64,000 bases of DNA. Origin: Thiosulfatimonas sediminis. GTDB taxonomy: Bacteria; Pseudomonadota; Gammaproteobacteria; Thiomicrospirales; Thiomicrospiraceae. Position 1 is the stretch's first letter, and the number at the start of each line of letters is the position of its first letter. The position numbers and the translations under genes are program-made. The notes beneath the pieces were generated by a model. The model saw only the letters and a list, made by a program, of their open reading frames with translations. It did not search any database and was not told where the DNA came from. The stretch covers positions 1,178,001 to 1,242,000 of the forward strand of contig NZ_AP021889.1 of the NCBI RefSeq assembly GCF_011398355.1, read 5' to 3'. This document shows positions 46,788 through 55,473 of the stretch, in pieces.

Positions 46788-48002
46788 ATGTCTGAAATCA
46801 AAAAAGTTGTTCTAGCCTATTCCGGTGGTTTGGATACCTCGATTATTGCTAAGTGGTTGCAAGAAGAATATCAGTGTGAAGTCGTCACTTTTACCGCCGA
46901 TATTGGCCAAGGTGAAGAAGTTGAGCCAGCGCGCGCCAAAGCCAAAGCGATGGGGATTAAAGAGATTTATATCGAAGATTTACGCGAAGAATTTGCGCGT
47001 GATTTCGTGTTCCCGATGTTACGCGCTAACGCGATGTATGAAGGCGAGTACCGTTTAGGTACTTCAATCGCACGCCCTTTAATTGCCAAGCGTTTGGTAG
47101 AAATTGCACAAGAAGTTGGCGCTGATGCAATTTCGCATGGCGCAACAGGTAAGGGAAATGACCAAGTACGTTTTGAGTTGAATGCGTACTCTTTAATGCC
47201 TGATGTTAAAGTGATTGCGCCATGGCGTGAATGGGATCTGTTGTCGCGTGAAAAGTTAATGGCGTATGCAGATGAGCACGGTATTCAAATCGAGAACAAA
47301 AAAGGCAAAAAGTCACCTTATTCAATGGATGCAAATCTACTTCACATCTCTTATGAAGGCGGTATTTTGGAAGAGCCTCATTCTGAGCCGGAAGAAGATA
47401 TGTGGTTATGGACGGTTTCTCCGGAAAATGCACCTGACAGTCCAACTTACGTAGAACTAAGTTTTGAAAAAGGCGATATCGTGGCGATTAATGGCGAAGC
47501 GATGAGCCCAGCAACCGTTATGGAGTACTTAAATAAAGTTGGCGGCGAAAACGGAATTGGTCGTGATGACATTGTCGAAAACCGTTTTGTTGGTATGAAG
47601 TCGCGTGGTTGTTATGAAACGCCGGCAGGAACCATTATGCTTAAAGCGCATCGCGCGATGGAGTCCTTGACTTTAGATCGTAACGCGGCGCATTTAAAAG
47701 ATGAGTTGATGCCGAAATACGCCGAGATGATTTATAACGGTTTTTGGTTTGCGCCAGAGCGTGAAATGCTGCAAGCGATGATTGATAAGTCGCAAGAAAA
47801 TGTTTCTGGAATGGTGCGTTTAAAATTGTATAAAGGCAATGTGGTTGTCGTGGGTCGTTCATCTGAAAACAGTTTATTTGATGAAATGATTGCCACTTTT
47901 GAAGAAGATGGCGGGGCTTACAACCATAAAGATGCAGAAGGGTTTATTAAGTTAAATGCATTGCGTCTTCGTACTTCTGCAAAAAAACGCGCAAGAAAAT
48001 AA
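46788..48002 (+). CDS. argG: Argininosuccinate synthase
   Basis: The 404-aa enzyme joins citrulline and aspartate using ATP in arginine synthesis. The PP-loop is [15 protein letters not shown], followed by [45 protein letters not shown] and [15 protein letters not shown] chose the ATG at 46788 with AAGGAACAG upstream. It is divergent from psd and followed by a strong terminator. Confidence 0.97.
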   Translation: MSEIKKVVLAYSGGLDTSIIAKWLQEEYQCEVVTFTADIGQGEEVEPARAKAKAMGIKEIYIEDLREEFARDFVFPMLRANAMYEGEYRLGTSIARPLIAKRLVEIAQEVGADAISHGATGKGNDQVRFELNAYSLMPDVKVIAPWREWDLLSREKLMAYADEHGIQIENKKGKKSPYSMDANLLHISYEGGILEEPHSEPEEDMWLWTVSPENAPDSPTYVELSFEKGDIVAINGEAMSPATVMEYLNKVGGENGIGRDDIVENRFVGMKSRGCYETPAGTIMLKAHRAMESLTLDRNAAHLKDELMPKYAEMIYNGFWFAPEREMLQAMIDKSQENVSGMVRLKLYKGNVVVVGRSSENSLFDEMIATFEEDGGAYNHKDAEGFIKLNALRLRTSAKKRARK

Positions 48003-48071
48003 GCGAATAACTCCTTTGTTCGTTAAGAAGGTGCTGATAATTTCTCTTTAGAATGATTTGGCCTCTTCTTA

Positions 48072-48109
48072 AAAAAGCGTGCAGTCTTGATTGGCGGCAC
48101 GCTTTTTTT
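48072..48109 (+). terminator. Terminator of argG
   Basis: AAAAAGCGTGC pairs with GCACGCTTTTT around a 14-nt loop and runs into a seven-T tract. Confidence 0.9.
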
Positions 48110-48141
48110 ATCTCTTTTTTTTGTAAGTTTTAGGAAGCCAT

Positions 48142-48270
48142 AAATAAGCCTTTATTGGCTTCAGCATGGGATTGAGGAGAGTCAATTCTAGGCATGACAA
48201 GAATACCGTCTTGCTCAGCTAAATTGTTCAGTGTCTGAAGTTATTTGGATTTATTTTGTATTTCTTCAGG
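48142..48270 (+). repeat. Dispersed intergenic repeat, copy A
   Basis: A 129-bp segment between argG and the csp terminator. The 5' end folds as AAGCC-N6-GGCTT (48146-48161). The middle has GGCATGACAAGAATA and GTCTTGCTCAG. The 3' end has TCTGAAGTTATTTGGATTT closed by CTTCAG. It matches copy B in order and spacing throughout. Confidence 0.75.
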
Positions 48271-48283
48271 GATGCGTCCAAAC

Positions 48284-48315
48284 AAAAAAACCCAGCTTTT
48301 ACACTGGGTTTTTTT
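48284..48315. terminator. Bidirectional terminator, mainly for csp
   Basis: A 12-bp stem (AAAAAAACCCAG with CTGGGTTTTTTT) with an 8-nt loop gives T-tracts on both strands. On the minus strand it lies 77 nt after the csp stop. Confidence 0.85.
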
Positions 48316-48391
48316 AAACGGTCTGGGAGATGTTAAATCTCTTTTTTAATAAGCTCATTATCCGTTGCTGAAGCATTGGATAACGGAGTTA

Positions 48392-48601
48392 TTAAAGAAC
48401 GACGATGTTTTCAGCTTGTGGGCCTTTTAGACCTTTTGTAACAACAAACTCAACAGCTTGACCTTCGTTTAGAGTTTTGAAGCCATCACTAACGATTGAG
48501 CTGAAATGTGCGAAAACGTCTGGACCAGACTGTTGTTCGATAAATCCAAAACCTTTAGTTTCGTTGAACCACTTAACGGTTCCTTTTACTGTGTTAGACA
48601 T
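48392..48601 (-). CDS. Cold-shock-domain protein (CspA family)
   Basis: A 69-aa single cold-shock domain, an RNA chaperone. It has RNP1 KGFGFI and RNP2 DVFAHF, plus [18 protein letters not shown] at the N-terminus and [13 protein letters not shown] at the end. AGGATG precedes the ATG. The AT-rich upstream region of over 300 nt leaves room for a long structured leader as in cspA genes. Cold induction is not provable from sequence; the paralogue cannot be named. Confidence 0.95.
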   Translation of the reverse strand: MSNTVKGTVKWFNETKGFGFIEQQSGPDVFAHFSSIVSDGFKTLNEGQAVEFVVTKGLKGPQAENIVVL

Positions 48602-48945
48602 AATAACATCCTATAAATTTTATATAAATTTTGCCTGCAATAGGCGTGGCTTGCTTAAAGATAAAAACTGACGGAACTTAAATACTGCAGGACGAGGTGT
48701 TACAAAAAATAATACAGCGAAATGAAGAATGTAAATTTTAATAGATTTTTCTAGCGCTGCAAAGTATGCGTTAAAACCAAGCGTAATGCAAGAAGAAAAT
48801 GCTTAAAAATTAAAATAGTTGAAAAAGGGGGAGTTTAATCATTTTTTCACTTACGATTTTTTAGAACAGACAAAGCAAATCGGGTTTAATTATGCCGTTT
48901 TGCTAAAATTACACTCTTAGTCTCCGTTTAGTGGTGGTTCCATCC
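48602..48945. other. AT-rich divergent region between csp and the glucan synthase gene
   Basis: It holds the leaders of two divergent genes. I see no confident promoter, no open frame and no strong hairpin. A TATTTA box on the minus strand near 48680 could serve csp. Confidence 0.4.
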
Positions 48946-51540
48946 ATGCATAACTTTTCTGTTGTTGTGTTGCTTATTTCGATAATTTTTGGCACCTATG
49001 CGTATTTCAATCAGCCGATAGAAGAACCGGCTTGGCCGAATGACATTCCTGGTTTTGCATTTTCGCCTTATCAAAAAGGGCAGAGCCCTTTCTTAGAAAA
49101 ATATCCCACTCCTGAGCAGATTGATCGTGATTTGGAGTTATTGTCTGGTAAAGCTCATGCGATTCGCACCTATACCGTAGATAAGGTGTTCGCTCAAATT
49201 CCGCAATTAGCTTATAAATATAAAATCAATCTTGCGCTGGGGGCTTGGCTGGATAAAGACCAAGCGCGTAATACCGCAGAAATTGAGCGATTTATTCAGC
49301 TTATTGAACAGCCGCCTTATAACATTGTACGTGCAATTGTCGGTAATGAAGTGCTATTGCGTGAAGATTTGTCTCCCGAACAGTTGATTGCGGTGTTGCA
49401 GGATGTGCGTGCTAAGACCTCTGTTCCGGTGGGTACTGCCGAGCCTTGGCACGTCTGGATAAAACATCCGGAATTGGTGGATGAAGTGGATTTTATCGCC
49501 GTGCATATGTTGCCTTTTTGGGAAGGTATCGCGCTAGAAGATTCCATCGAATATATTGTTGATAAGATGAATTTGTTACGCAGTACCTTTCCAGGTAAAC
49601 CGATTGTGATTACCGAAGTGGGTTGGCCAAGTAAAGGTCGCGCGATTAAAAAAGCCGAAGCCTCACGTGCCAACCAAGCGATTTTTATGCGCCGTTTTAT
49701 TCAGCGCGCGCAACAAGAAAAATATATTTTTTACATGATGGAAGCGTTTGACCAGCCATGGAAAAATCGCTTGGAAGGCAGTGTCGGTGGTCATTGGGGT
49801 TTGTATGACGTTGATCGTCAATTGAAATTTGAGCAGCAAACCCCGATTATCGCACTGCCTGAATGGCGTTTTCTCGCAGCCGCTTCGGCTTTGTTAGCCG
49901 TAGCGATGATCGCTTTTTTATTAATTGATAGCGGCGCTTTACGTAAACGTGGCCGCAGCTTTTTGGCGGTGTTGGCATTTTTGATTTCCAGTTTGGTTAT
50001 CTGGATGATTTATGACTATTCGAGTGAATACCATAATTGGGTGGGTGTGCTCGTAGGGATTTTGCTCTTGCTTGGCGTGGTGGGGGTGATTGTTGTCATT
50101 TTGACCGAAGCGCATGAGTGGGCTGAAGCCATCTGGTATCACCAGCGTCGCCGTCCTTTAATTGAAGTGCCGGTGCAGCAAGGTGTTTGTCCGTTTGTTT
50201 CGATTCATGTTCCCGCCTATAACGAGCCGCCTGAGATGATGAAAGAAACCTTATTGGCGCTGAGCCAACTGGATTATCCGTGTTTTGAAGTGCTAGTGAT
50301 TGATAACAATACGCGTGATGAATCGGTGTGGCGGCCGGTTGAGGACTTTTGTGCTGAATTGGGCGAGCGGTTTCGTTTTTATCATGTCAGCCCATTAAGT
50401 GGTTTTAAGGCTGGAGCTTTGAATTATGCTTTGCAACGTACCGCGGAGCAGGCGGAAATTATCGCGGTCATAGACAGTGATTATCGAGTGAATCCCGATT
50501 GGTTAAAGCGAATGGTTGGGCAGTTTCATGAGCCGAATGTTGCGATTGTCCAAGCGCCGCAAGACTATTGGGATTATTCGCAAAATGCTTTTAAAGCGAT
50601 GTGTTATGCCGAATATAAAGGCTTTTTTCATATTGGCATGGTAACCCGTAATGAGCGCAATGCGATTATTCAGCATGGCACTATGACGATGGTTCGGCAC
50701 CGTGTTTTGCAAGCGGTTGGTGGCTGGGGTGAAACGACGATTACCGAAGATGCAGAATTGGGTTTGCGTATTTTTGAACAGGGTTACGCGGCGGTATATA
50801 GCGAACACAGTTTTGGTAAAGGGGTGATGCCCGATACCTATATCGATTATAAAAAACAGCGTTACCGCTGGGCTTATGGGGCAATGCAGATTTTGCGCGA
50901 ACATGCCGGTGCTTTATTGGATTGGAATAAGACGCAGTTAAAGCCTGGGCAGCGTTACCATTTCTTTGCGGGCTGGCTACCCTGGATTGCCGACGGTTTT
51001 AACTATATTTTCACGGTTTTAGCGATTATCTGGACGGGGTTAATGCTCAGTGATCCGGTTCAATATAATGCCCCAGATTGGATGATTTCGATTATTCCTA
51101 TCGTTTTTTTCGGTTTCAAGATGAGCAAAATGCTGGTTTTATATATGGGGCATGTTGGGGCGAATTTGCGTACCGCTTTGGCCGCCGCGATTTCCGGTTT
51201 GGCTTTATCCCATACGATTGCAAAAGCGGTGTTGTGGGGCTTGTTTGTTGGACGCAAAATGCCATTTTTACGCACCCCGAAATTGGCGGACAGTCATAAC
51301 CTATGGCAAGCATTATTGGATGCCTATGAGGAAGCCTTGATGGCGGCGATTTTGTTGACGGCTGCAGTGCTTTTATATTGGAAGTTTGGCTTTGACACTT
51401 TTGAAATTAATCTATGGTTTGCGGTGTTATTGGTGCAGTCGATTCCGTATTTCGCGTCTTTGATGTTATCGATTATTAGCGCTATTCCGAATTTGCGCGG
51501 TGATTGGGTTCGCTTTAAATCAGATTTGAGCAATCAGTAA
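48946..51540 (+). CDS. GH17-GT2 fusion: beta-1,3-glucan synthase/transglycosylase (NdvB-like)
   Basis: An 864-aa membrane protein. After an N-terminal helix, residues 30-300 form a glycoside hydrolase 17 domain with acid/base Glu135 (VGNEV) and nucleophile Glu224 (ITEVGWPSKG). Two or more helices (about 308-390) follow. Residues 415-650 form a processive family 2 glycosyltransferase: HVPAYNE, DSD at 510-512, TED at 600-602 and QxxRW at 638-642. Several C-terminal helices complete a synthase pore. Known GH17-GT2 fusions (Pseudomonas NdvB-type) make cyclic or branched periplasmic beta-glucans. The start is uncertain: GTG at 48931 is possible. No PilZ domain or other polysaccharide gene is adjacent. 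Confidence 0.87.
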   Translation: MHNFSVVVLLISIIFGTYAYFNQPIEEPAWPNDIPGFAFSPYQKGQSPFLEKYPTPEQIDRDLELLSGKAHAIRTYTVDKVFAQIPQLAYKYKINLALGAWLDKDQARNTAEIERFIQLIEQPPYNIVRAIVGNEVLLREDLSPEQLIAVLQDVRAKTSVPVGTAEPWHVWIKHPELVDEVDFIAVHMLPFWEGIALEDSIEYIVDKMNLLRSTFPGKPIVITEVGWPSKGRAIKKAEASRANQAIFMRRFIQRAQQEKYIFYMMEAFDQPWKNRLEGSVGGHWGLYDVDRQLKFEQQTPIIALPEWRFLAAASALLAVAMIAFLLIDSGALRKRGRSFLAVLAFLISSLVIWMIYDYSSEYHNWVGVLVGILLLLGVVGVIVVILTEAHEWAEAIWYHQRRRPLIEVPVQQGVCPFVSIHVPAYNEPPEMMKETLLALSQLDYPCFEVLVIDNNTRDESVWRPVEDFCAELGERFRFYHVSPLSGFKAGALNYALQRTAEQAEIIAVIDSDYRVNPDWLKRMVGQFHEPNVAIVQAPQDYWDYSQNAFKAMCYAEYKGFFHIGMVTRNERNAIIQHGTMTMVRHRVLQAVGGWGETTITEDAELGLRIFEQGYAAVYSEHSFGKGVMPDTYIDYKKQRYRWAYGAMQILREHAGALLDWNKTQLKPGQRYHFFAGWLPWIADGFNYIFTVLAIIWTGLMLSDPVQYNAPDWMISIIPIVFFGFKMSKMLVLYMGHVGANLRTALAAAISGLALSHTIAKAVLWGLFVGRKMPFLRTPKLADSHNLWQALLDAYEEALMAAILLTAAVLLYWKFGFDTFEINLWFAVLLVQSIPYFASLMLSIISAIPNLRGDWVRFKSDLSNQ

Positions 51541-51550
51541 AGTAGACGCA

Positions 51551-51688
51551 AAACAAGTCTTCATTGACTTCAGCGCGGAATTTCCTGTTTTTGTTCGGTC
51601 CAGGCATGACAAAAATAGTTGTCTTGTTCAGTTAAGTTAAGTTTTTCTGTGCCTGAAGGCATTTGGACTTGTTCTGTATTTCCTTAAC
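51551..51688 (+). repeat. Dispersed intergenic repeat, copy B
   Basis: A 138-bp copy starting 10 nt after the glucan synthase stop. The 5' hairpin is AAGTC-N6-GACTT (51555-51570), a compensated variant of copy A. GGCATGACAAAAATA, GTCTTGTTCAG and CCTGAAGGCATTTGGACTT follow. An 11-bp inverted repeat (51631-51641 with 51683-51693) closes the 3' half. Confidence 0.75.
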
Positions 51689-51693
51689 TTAAC

Positions 51694-51992
51694 GCAGTAG
51701 AGCGCATCAGAAGAAAAGTAACCGCGGCGTCGATGATTATATGTAAGGGTCTTATACGATGAGGATTCTTTGAGTAAACCAAATGCTCGAACCCAAGGGA
51801 ATCCAGTGCTGTTTGGTGATTGGTGATCTAAAGGAAAATCGATTTGGTTTGAGAAAGGTTTTAAACGTTGACTGAAGCTTTGTTTCTGTTAAAAGAAATC
51901 GACTCTTGGTGGCGCAGGATTTGTTATCTAAAGAATCGGTATTTCGCGTAAACTAGCCCCTGTCTCCATTACTCGCTATTTAGTAAATTATT
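51694..51992. other. Remainder of the intergenic region before pgpA
   Basis: No supported gene. Several short stretches could be pgpA promoter elements, but no -35/-10 pair is convincing and no Shine-Dalgarno precedes pgpA. Confidence 0.4.
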
Positions 51993-52496
51993 ATGTCTAA
52001 GCAAAAAAACACTGTTCCCGCGCCTCGTTTGGCGCAAATTATCAAAAGTCCTGCCGAGTTTCTTGGCTATGGTTTAGGTTCCGGTTTAATCTCGCCTGCA
52101 CCCGGTACTTGGGGCACTTTACTGGGGTTGCTTTTGTTTGTCCCTATTTTGTTATGGTCGCACACCGCGGCATGGATACTATTGCTGGTTGGCTTATTTA
52201 CTGGCAGTTGGATTTGCCAAAAATCTGCAGAGGCGATTGGTGTGCATGACCACGGTGGGATTGTTTGGGATGAGTTTATTGGTATCTGGATTGTTTTGAT
52301 TTTACTGCCAGAGCAATCTTGGCTTTGGTGGTTGGTGGCGTTTATCAGTTTTCGTTTTTTTGATATTCTGAAACCGTGGCCAATCGGTTGGTTAGACCAG
52401 CGTTTGGAGGGCGGTTTTGGCATTATGGCGGATGATGTCGTCGCTGCATTGTTTGCGGCCTTGAGTATTTGGGTGCTGTTTGCACTGTTTGCTTAA
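51993..52496 (+). CDS. pgpA: Phosphatidylglycerophosphatase A
   Basis: A polytopic membrane enzyme (167 aa) removing phosphate from phosphatidylglycerophosphate to yield phosphatidylglycerol. Family motifs are SGLISPAPGTWGTLLGL, DHGGIVWDEFIGIWI, FRFFDILKPWPIGWLDQ and GGFGIMADDVVA. It is usually the neighbour of thiL in gammaproteobacteria; here it has moved to a separate, apparently monocistronic place. No Shine-Dalgarno is evident, yet the N-terminus is family-like. Confidence 0.94.
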   Translation: MSKQKNTVPAPRLAQIIKSPAEFLGYGLGSGLISPAPGTWGTLLGLLLFVPILLWSHTAAWILLLVGLFTGSWICQKSAEAIGVHDHGGIVWDEFIGIWIVLILLPEQSWLWWLVAFISFRFFDILKPWPIGWLDQRLEGGFGIMADDVVAALFAALSIWVLFALFA

Positions 52497-52566
52497 GCAG
52501 CGGTATTCTTATTAACAATAGAGCCGTCTTGCATAAGATAAATTTATAAAAATTAAGGTGATACGA

Positions 52567-52594
52567 TTGAGTTTGTTAATTATTTCTGTATTAT
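52567..52594 (+). promoter_or_regulatory. Possible promoter of the rhodanese gene
   Basis: TTGAGT (52567-52572) and TATTAT (52589-52594) are spaced by 16 bp. The -10 would lie inside the palindrome at 52589-52612, a geometry that suits repression. Confidence 0.4.
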
Positions 52595-52612
52595 TAGCAA
52601 CAGCTAATAATA
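52589..52612. promoter_or_regulatory. Palindrome upstream of the rhodanese gene (candidate operator)
   Basis: TATTATTAGC and GCTAATAATA form a perfect 10-bp inverted repeat with an AACA centre. Its core TATTAG-N6-CTAATA is identical in sequence and spacing to the soxB palindrome at 841-858. An RNA hairpin is an alternative reading, but it has no T-tract and is not a terminator. Confidence 0.5.
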
Positions 52613-52637
52613 AGATAATTTTTGGAGAAACTGGATT

Positions 52638-52931
52638 ATGTTTATTTCATGTGAAGAAGCAAAACAACTTGTAAAAAACCAAAATGCTCAACTTGTAGAT
52701 GTTCGTACTGCAGAAGAGTATGAAGCATCAAAAATAGCTCAGGCGATGAACCTTCCTTTGCAGCAGCTGGATTCTCTAGCGGCAAAATTGGATAAATCTC
52801 GTCCAGTTGTGGTTTTCTGTCGTTCTGGTCAGCGTTCACAAATGGCACTACAAATGTTAGTTAGCATGGGCTTTAGCGATGTTAAGAACTTGGGTTCTTT
52901 CATGGCATGGAACCAATGTTCAGATATCTAA
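52638..52931 (+). CDS. Single-domain rhodanese-like protein
   Basis: A 97-aa sulfurtransferase-type domain with no signal peptide, so cytoplasmic. Residues LVDVRTAEEYEASKI are the usual CH2-like block, and the active loop is FCRSGQRS with Cys61 as the persulfide carrier. It is the size of GlpE/PspE-type proteins. Its donor and acceptor are unknown, but the shared upstream palindrome links it to soxB regulation by inference. A very strong terminator follows, so it is monocistronic. Confidence 0.92.
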   Translation: MFISCEEAKQLVKNQNAQLVDVRTAEEYEASKIAQAMNLPLQQLDSLAAKLDKSRPVVVFCRSGQRSQMALQMLVSMGFSDVKNLGSFMAWNQCSDI

Positions 52932-52950
52932 GCGATGCCGTTGATGTCTA

Positions 52951-52983
52951 AAAAAAGCGCTTGTAATCAAGCGCTTTTTTTTT
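52951..52983 (+). terminator. Terminator of the rhodanese gene
   Basis: A perfect 13-bp stem (AAAAAAGCGCTTG with CAAGCGCTTTTTT) and TAAT loop run into nine T residues in total. Confidence 0.93.
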
Positions 52984-53149
52984 GTCACGCGTTTTGCTCG
53001 CTCTTGGCGTCTTGGAATATCCGTAATGAATAAGTTACGCAGTTCATCAAAGGTTTGTTACCCTAAGACCCTAGAAATCAGCCCAGACTATTCAAAACTT
53101 CGACCAGCGCAGCCCTGATGCTGTTTTAAGCATTGTTTTGGTAAATACT

Positions 53150-53212
53150 CATAAAAGTCTGCCTAGAATGGACGCTTTGCGTTTCTCGCTGAAGCCTATG
53201 AGGTTTGTTTTG
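53150..53212 (-). repeat. Dispersed intergenic repeat, copy E (minus strand)
   Basis: Read on the plus strand, GTCTGCCTAGAATGGAC and CGCTGAAGCCTATGAGG match the reverse complement of copy A (TGCCTAGAATTGAC, GCTGAAGCCAATAAAGG) with equal spacing. The rest of the 280-nt region holds nothing else I can support. Confidence 0.6.
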
Positions 53213-53263
53213 TGTTGCCTTAGGCTGACTTTTCTCGTTTTAAGATAAAGGATAAAACTGTTT

Positions 53264-54526
53264 ATGAAACTTGCATTGCATTGGCAGATATTAATTGCGC
53301 TGATTTTGGCGGTTGTGATGGGAACTTGGAGCGGAGTCGAGGGATCTATTTTTGGGGTTCACTGGTTGGCGGTCTATACCTTTATTGGAACGCTGTTTTT
53401 GAATGCATTAAAAATGATCGTGGTGCCTTTGGTGATGTCGGCGATTATTACAGGGATTGCCAATATTGGCGATAGTGGTGGCTTTGGTCGTTTGGGTGGA
53501 AAAACGCTCGGCTATTATGTCATGACCAGTTTCATTGCCATTATTATCGGCTTAACAATGGTGAACCTCATTCAGCCCGGAGTCAGTGATAATCCGGCGC
53601 CACAGTTAGTCAATGATGCCAGTGTAAGTGCGGCGGTTGAAGGAAAATCGGCAGGCGATGTGATCGAAGTATTCTTGCGTATGATTCCAACCAATATTGT
53701 TGATGCTGCTGCACAAGGACAGATGCTGGGCTTGATTTTCTTTAGTTTATTGTTTGGCTTTTTTATGACCAAGATTCAGGGAGAGGGAGCGCAAACCTTA
53801 AAAAATTTCTGGCAGGGCGTGTTTGATGTGATGATGTTAATGACCTCGCTCATTATGAAATTTGCACCGATTGGCGTTTTCGGCTTAGTTGCCGCTTCGG
53901 TCGCTAAAACGGGCTTTGAACAATTTGATAATTTGGCGTTGTTCTTTGTTACCGTTGCTGGGGCTTTGTTGATTCACTTTGCGGTGGTAATGCCGTTGAT
54001 TTTGCGTTTTATTGGCGGTGTTAAAAACCCTTGGTTGCATTATCAGGCGATGTTGCCAGCACTTTTGACGGCGTTTTCAACCAGTTCATCATCAGCAACC
54101 TTACCAGTGACCATGAATGCGTTGGAGCATCGGGCGGGGGTTTCTAATCGCGTTAGCAGTTTTGTTCTGCCACTGGGTGCGACGGTGAATATGGATGGCA
54201 CAGCGCTTTATGAATGTGTCGCCGCAATATTCATTGCGCAGCTGTTTGGTGTGCCGCTCGATCTGGGTACGCAATTGTTAATCGTGTTGATTGCGTTAAC
54301 AACGTCAATTGGAGTAGCAGGGATTCCATCGGCCAGTTTGGTTGCCATTTCCATTATTTTGGTTGCGGTGGGTTTGCCCGCAGAAGCGATTGGCTTATTA
54401 CTTGTGGTCGATCGTATTTTGGATATGATGCGCACCACGGTAAACGTATTCAGTGATTCAGTCGGCGCGGTAGTCATTGCGAAGTTAGAAGGCGAGCAGC
54501 ACGTTTTGGTAACAAAACACTTTTAA
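53264..54526 (+). CDS. Dicarboxylate/amino acid:cation symporter (DAACS, GltP/DctA-like)
   Basis: SLC1-type secondary transporter of 420 aa with about eight membrane helices and two re-entrant loops. The HP1 serine-rich loop is FSTSSSSATLPVTMNALE, the TM7 motif is ATVNMDGTALYE, and the HP2 region is ALTTSIGVAGIPSASLV. VVDRILDMMRTTVNVFSD is the TM8 substrate-binding helix. The late Arg in that helix region suits an acidic substrate (C4-dicarboxylate, glutamate or aspartate), but which one is unclear. It is monocistronic with its own terminator. Confidence 0.92.
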   Translation: MKLALHWQILIALILAVVMGTWSGVEGSIFGVHWLAVYTFIGTLFLNALKMIVVPLVMSAIITGIANIGDSGGFGRLGGKTLGYYVMTSFIAIIIGLTMVNLIQPGVSDNPAPQLVNDASVSAAVEGKSAGDVIEVFLRMIPTNIVDAAAQGQMLGLIFFSLLFGFFMTKIQGEGAQTLKNFWQGVFDVMMLMTSLIMKFAPIGVFGLVAASVAKTGFEQFDNLALFFVTVAGALLIHFAVVMPLILRFIGGVKNPWLHYQAMLPALLTAFSTSSSSATLPVTMNALEHRAGVSNRVSSFVLPLGATVNMDGTALYECVAAIFIAQLFGVPLDLGTQLLIVLIALTTSIGVAGIPSASLVAISIILVAVGLPAEAIGLLLVVDRILDMMRTTVNVFSDSVGAVVIAKLEGEQHVLVTKHF

Positions 54527-54609
54527 GGCTAAACAGTTTGCATCCAAGAGGAGCAAGCAGTAAAAATGTTGTTAAACTCCTGTGAGGATGATTTTTAAAG
54601 TTTGTTGCT

Positions 54610-54639
54610 AAACCCAAGCCGAAAATCTTGGGTTTTTTT
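54610..54639 (+). terminator. Terminator of the symporter gene
   Basis: A 9-bp stem (AAACCCAAG with CTTGGGTTT), 8-nt loop and a seven-T run lie between the symporter and the convergent lpxH. Confidence 0.88.
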
Positions 54640-54646
54640 ATGGGTA

Positions 54647-55375
54647 TTAAGCAAATTTAAGAATTTGAATCTCGGTGTCAGTGATTTTGAGATATTGGGT
54701 TTGCGGACGCCAATCGCTTAACACATAGTGGTGTATGGCTTTGCCCTTAATCTGTCGGCGTTGATAGTGTGGTTTATGAGTGTGGCCGTGAATCAGAATT
54801 TTGGCTTGTGGATGGCGGTCTAATAAATCATTGATGGCCTCTGTTGTTACGTCCATCATTTGAGCGTTTTTTTGACGACCGGCGTGCTGCGATTGGTTTC
54901 GCATTTTAGCCCCGATTTTATTGCGCATGGCTTTAGAGAGATGTAAAAACAGCCATTGGATGAGAGGGTTCCGCAGCCAGGCTCTCATCTTCTGATAGGC
55001 GGTATCGGCACTGCAGAGTTGATCGCCATGTACCATCAGAATCTGTTGTTGTGCAAACGGCAAAATATATTCGTCGCCAATTAGGTTTGCACCGCTGGCC
55101 TGGAAAAATGCGGTGCGCATTAAAAAATCACGGTTGCCATATTGCACTAAAATTTCACAGCCTTGTTGTTCTAAGGACTTTAATAGCGCAATTTCAGTGG
55201 TGTACTGTGTCAAGCTTAAGTCATCGCCTAACCATACTTCAAACAAATCCCCCAAAATAATCAGTCGTTGCACATTCATGGTCGCTTCACGTAGAAAGCG
55301 TTGAAAAGTTTGGTTAATGGGATGTTCTGGTTGATTGGGCTGTAGATGGATATCGGCAATAACAAGCGTATTCAT
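54647..55375 (-). CDS. lpxH: UDP-2,3-diacylglucosamine diphosphatase LpxH
   Basis: A peripheral membrane metallophosphoesterase (242 aa) that forms lipid X in lipid A synthesis. The manganese-site motifs are DIHLQPNQPEH, GDLFEVWLGDD, GNRDFLM, HGDQLCSAD and HGHTHKP. The order cysS (divergent), cyclophilin, lpxH matches E. coli cysS-ppiB-lpxH. It lies 98 nt downstream of ppiB, past that gene's terminator. Confidence 0.95.
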   Translation of the reverse strand: MNTLVIADIHLQPNQPEHPINQTFQRFLREATMNVQRLIILGDLFEVWLGDDLSLTQYTTEIALLKSLEQQGCEILVQYGNRDFLMRTAFFQASGANLIGDEYILPFAQQQILMVHGDQLCSADTAYQKMRAWLRNPLIQWLFLHLSKAMRNKIGAKMRNQSQHAGRQKNAQMMDVTTEAINDLLDRHPQAKILIHGHTHKPHYQRRQIKGKAIHHYVLSDWRPQTQYLKITDTEIQILKFA

Positions 55376-55420
55376 AGGCAGGGTCTTTATAGATAGGTCG
55401 GCAAAGTCGGTGCGAAAAAA

Positions 55421-55446
55421 AAGCCGAAGAGTGTTTTCTTCGGCTT
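55421..55446 (-). terminator. Terminator after the cyclophilin genes
   Basis: A 10-bp perfect stem (AAGCCGAAGA with TCTTCGGCTT) is followed on the minus strand by an eight-T tract. Confidence 0.9.
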
Positions 55447-55473
55447 ATATTTTAACGTAGTTGGTTAGCGGAA

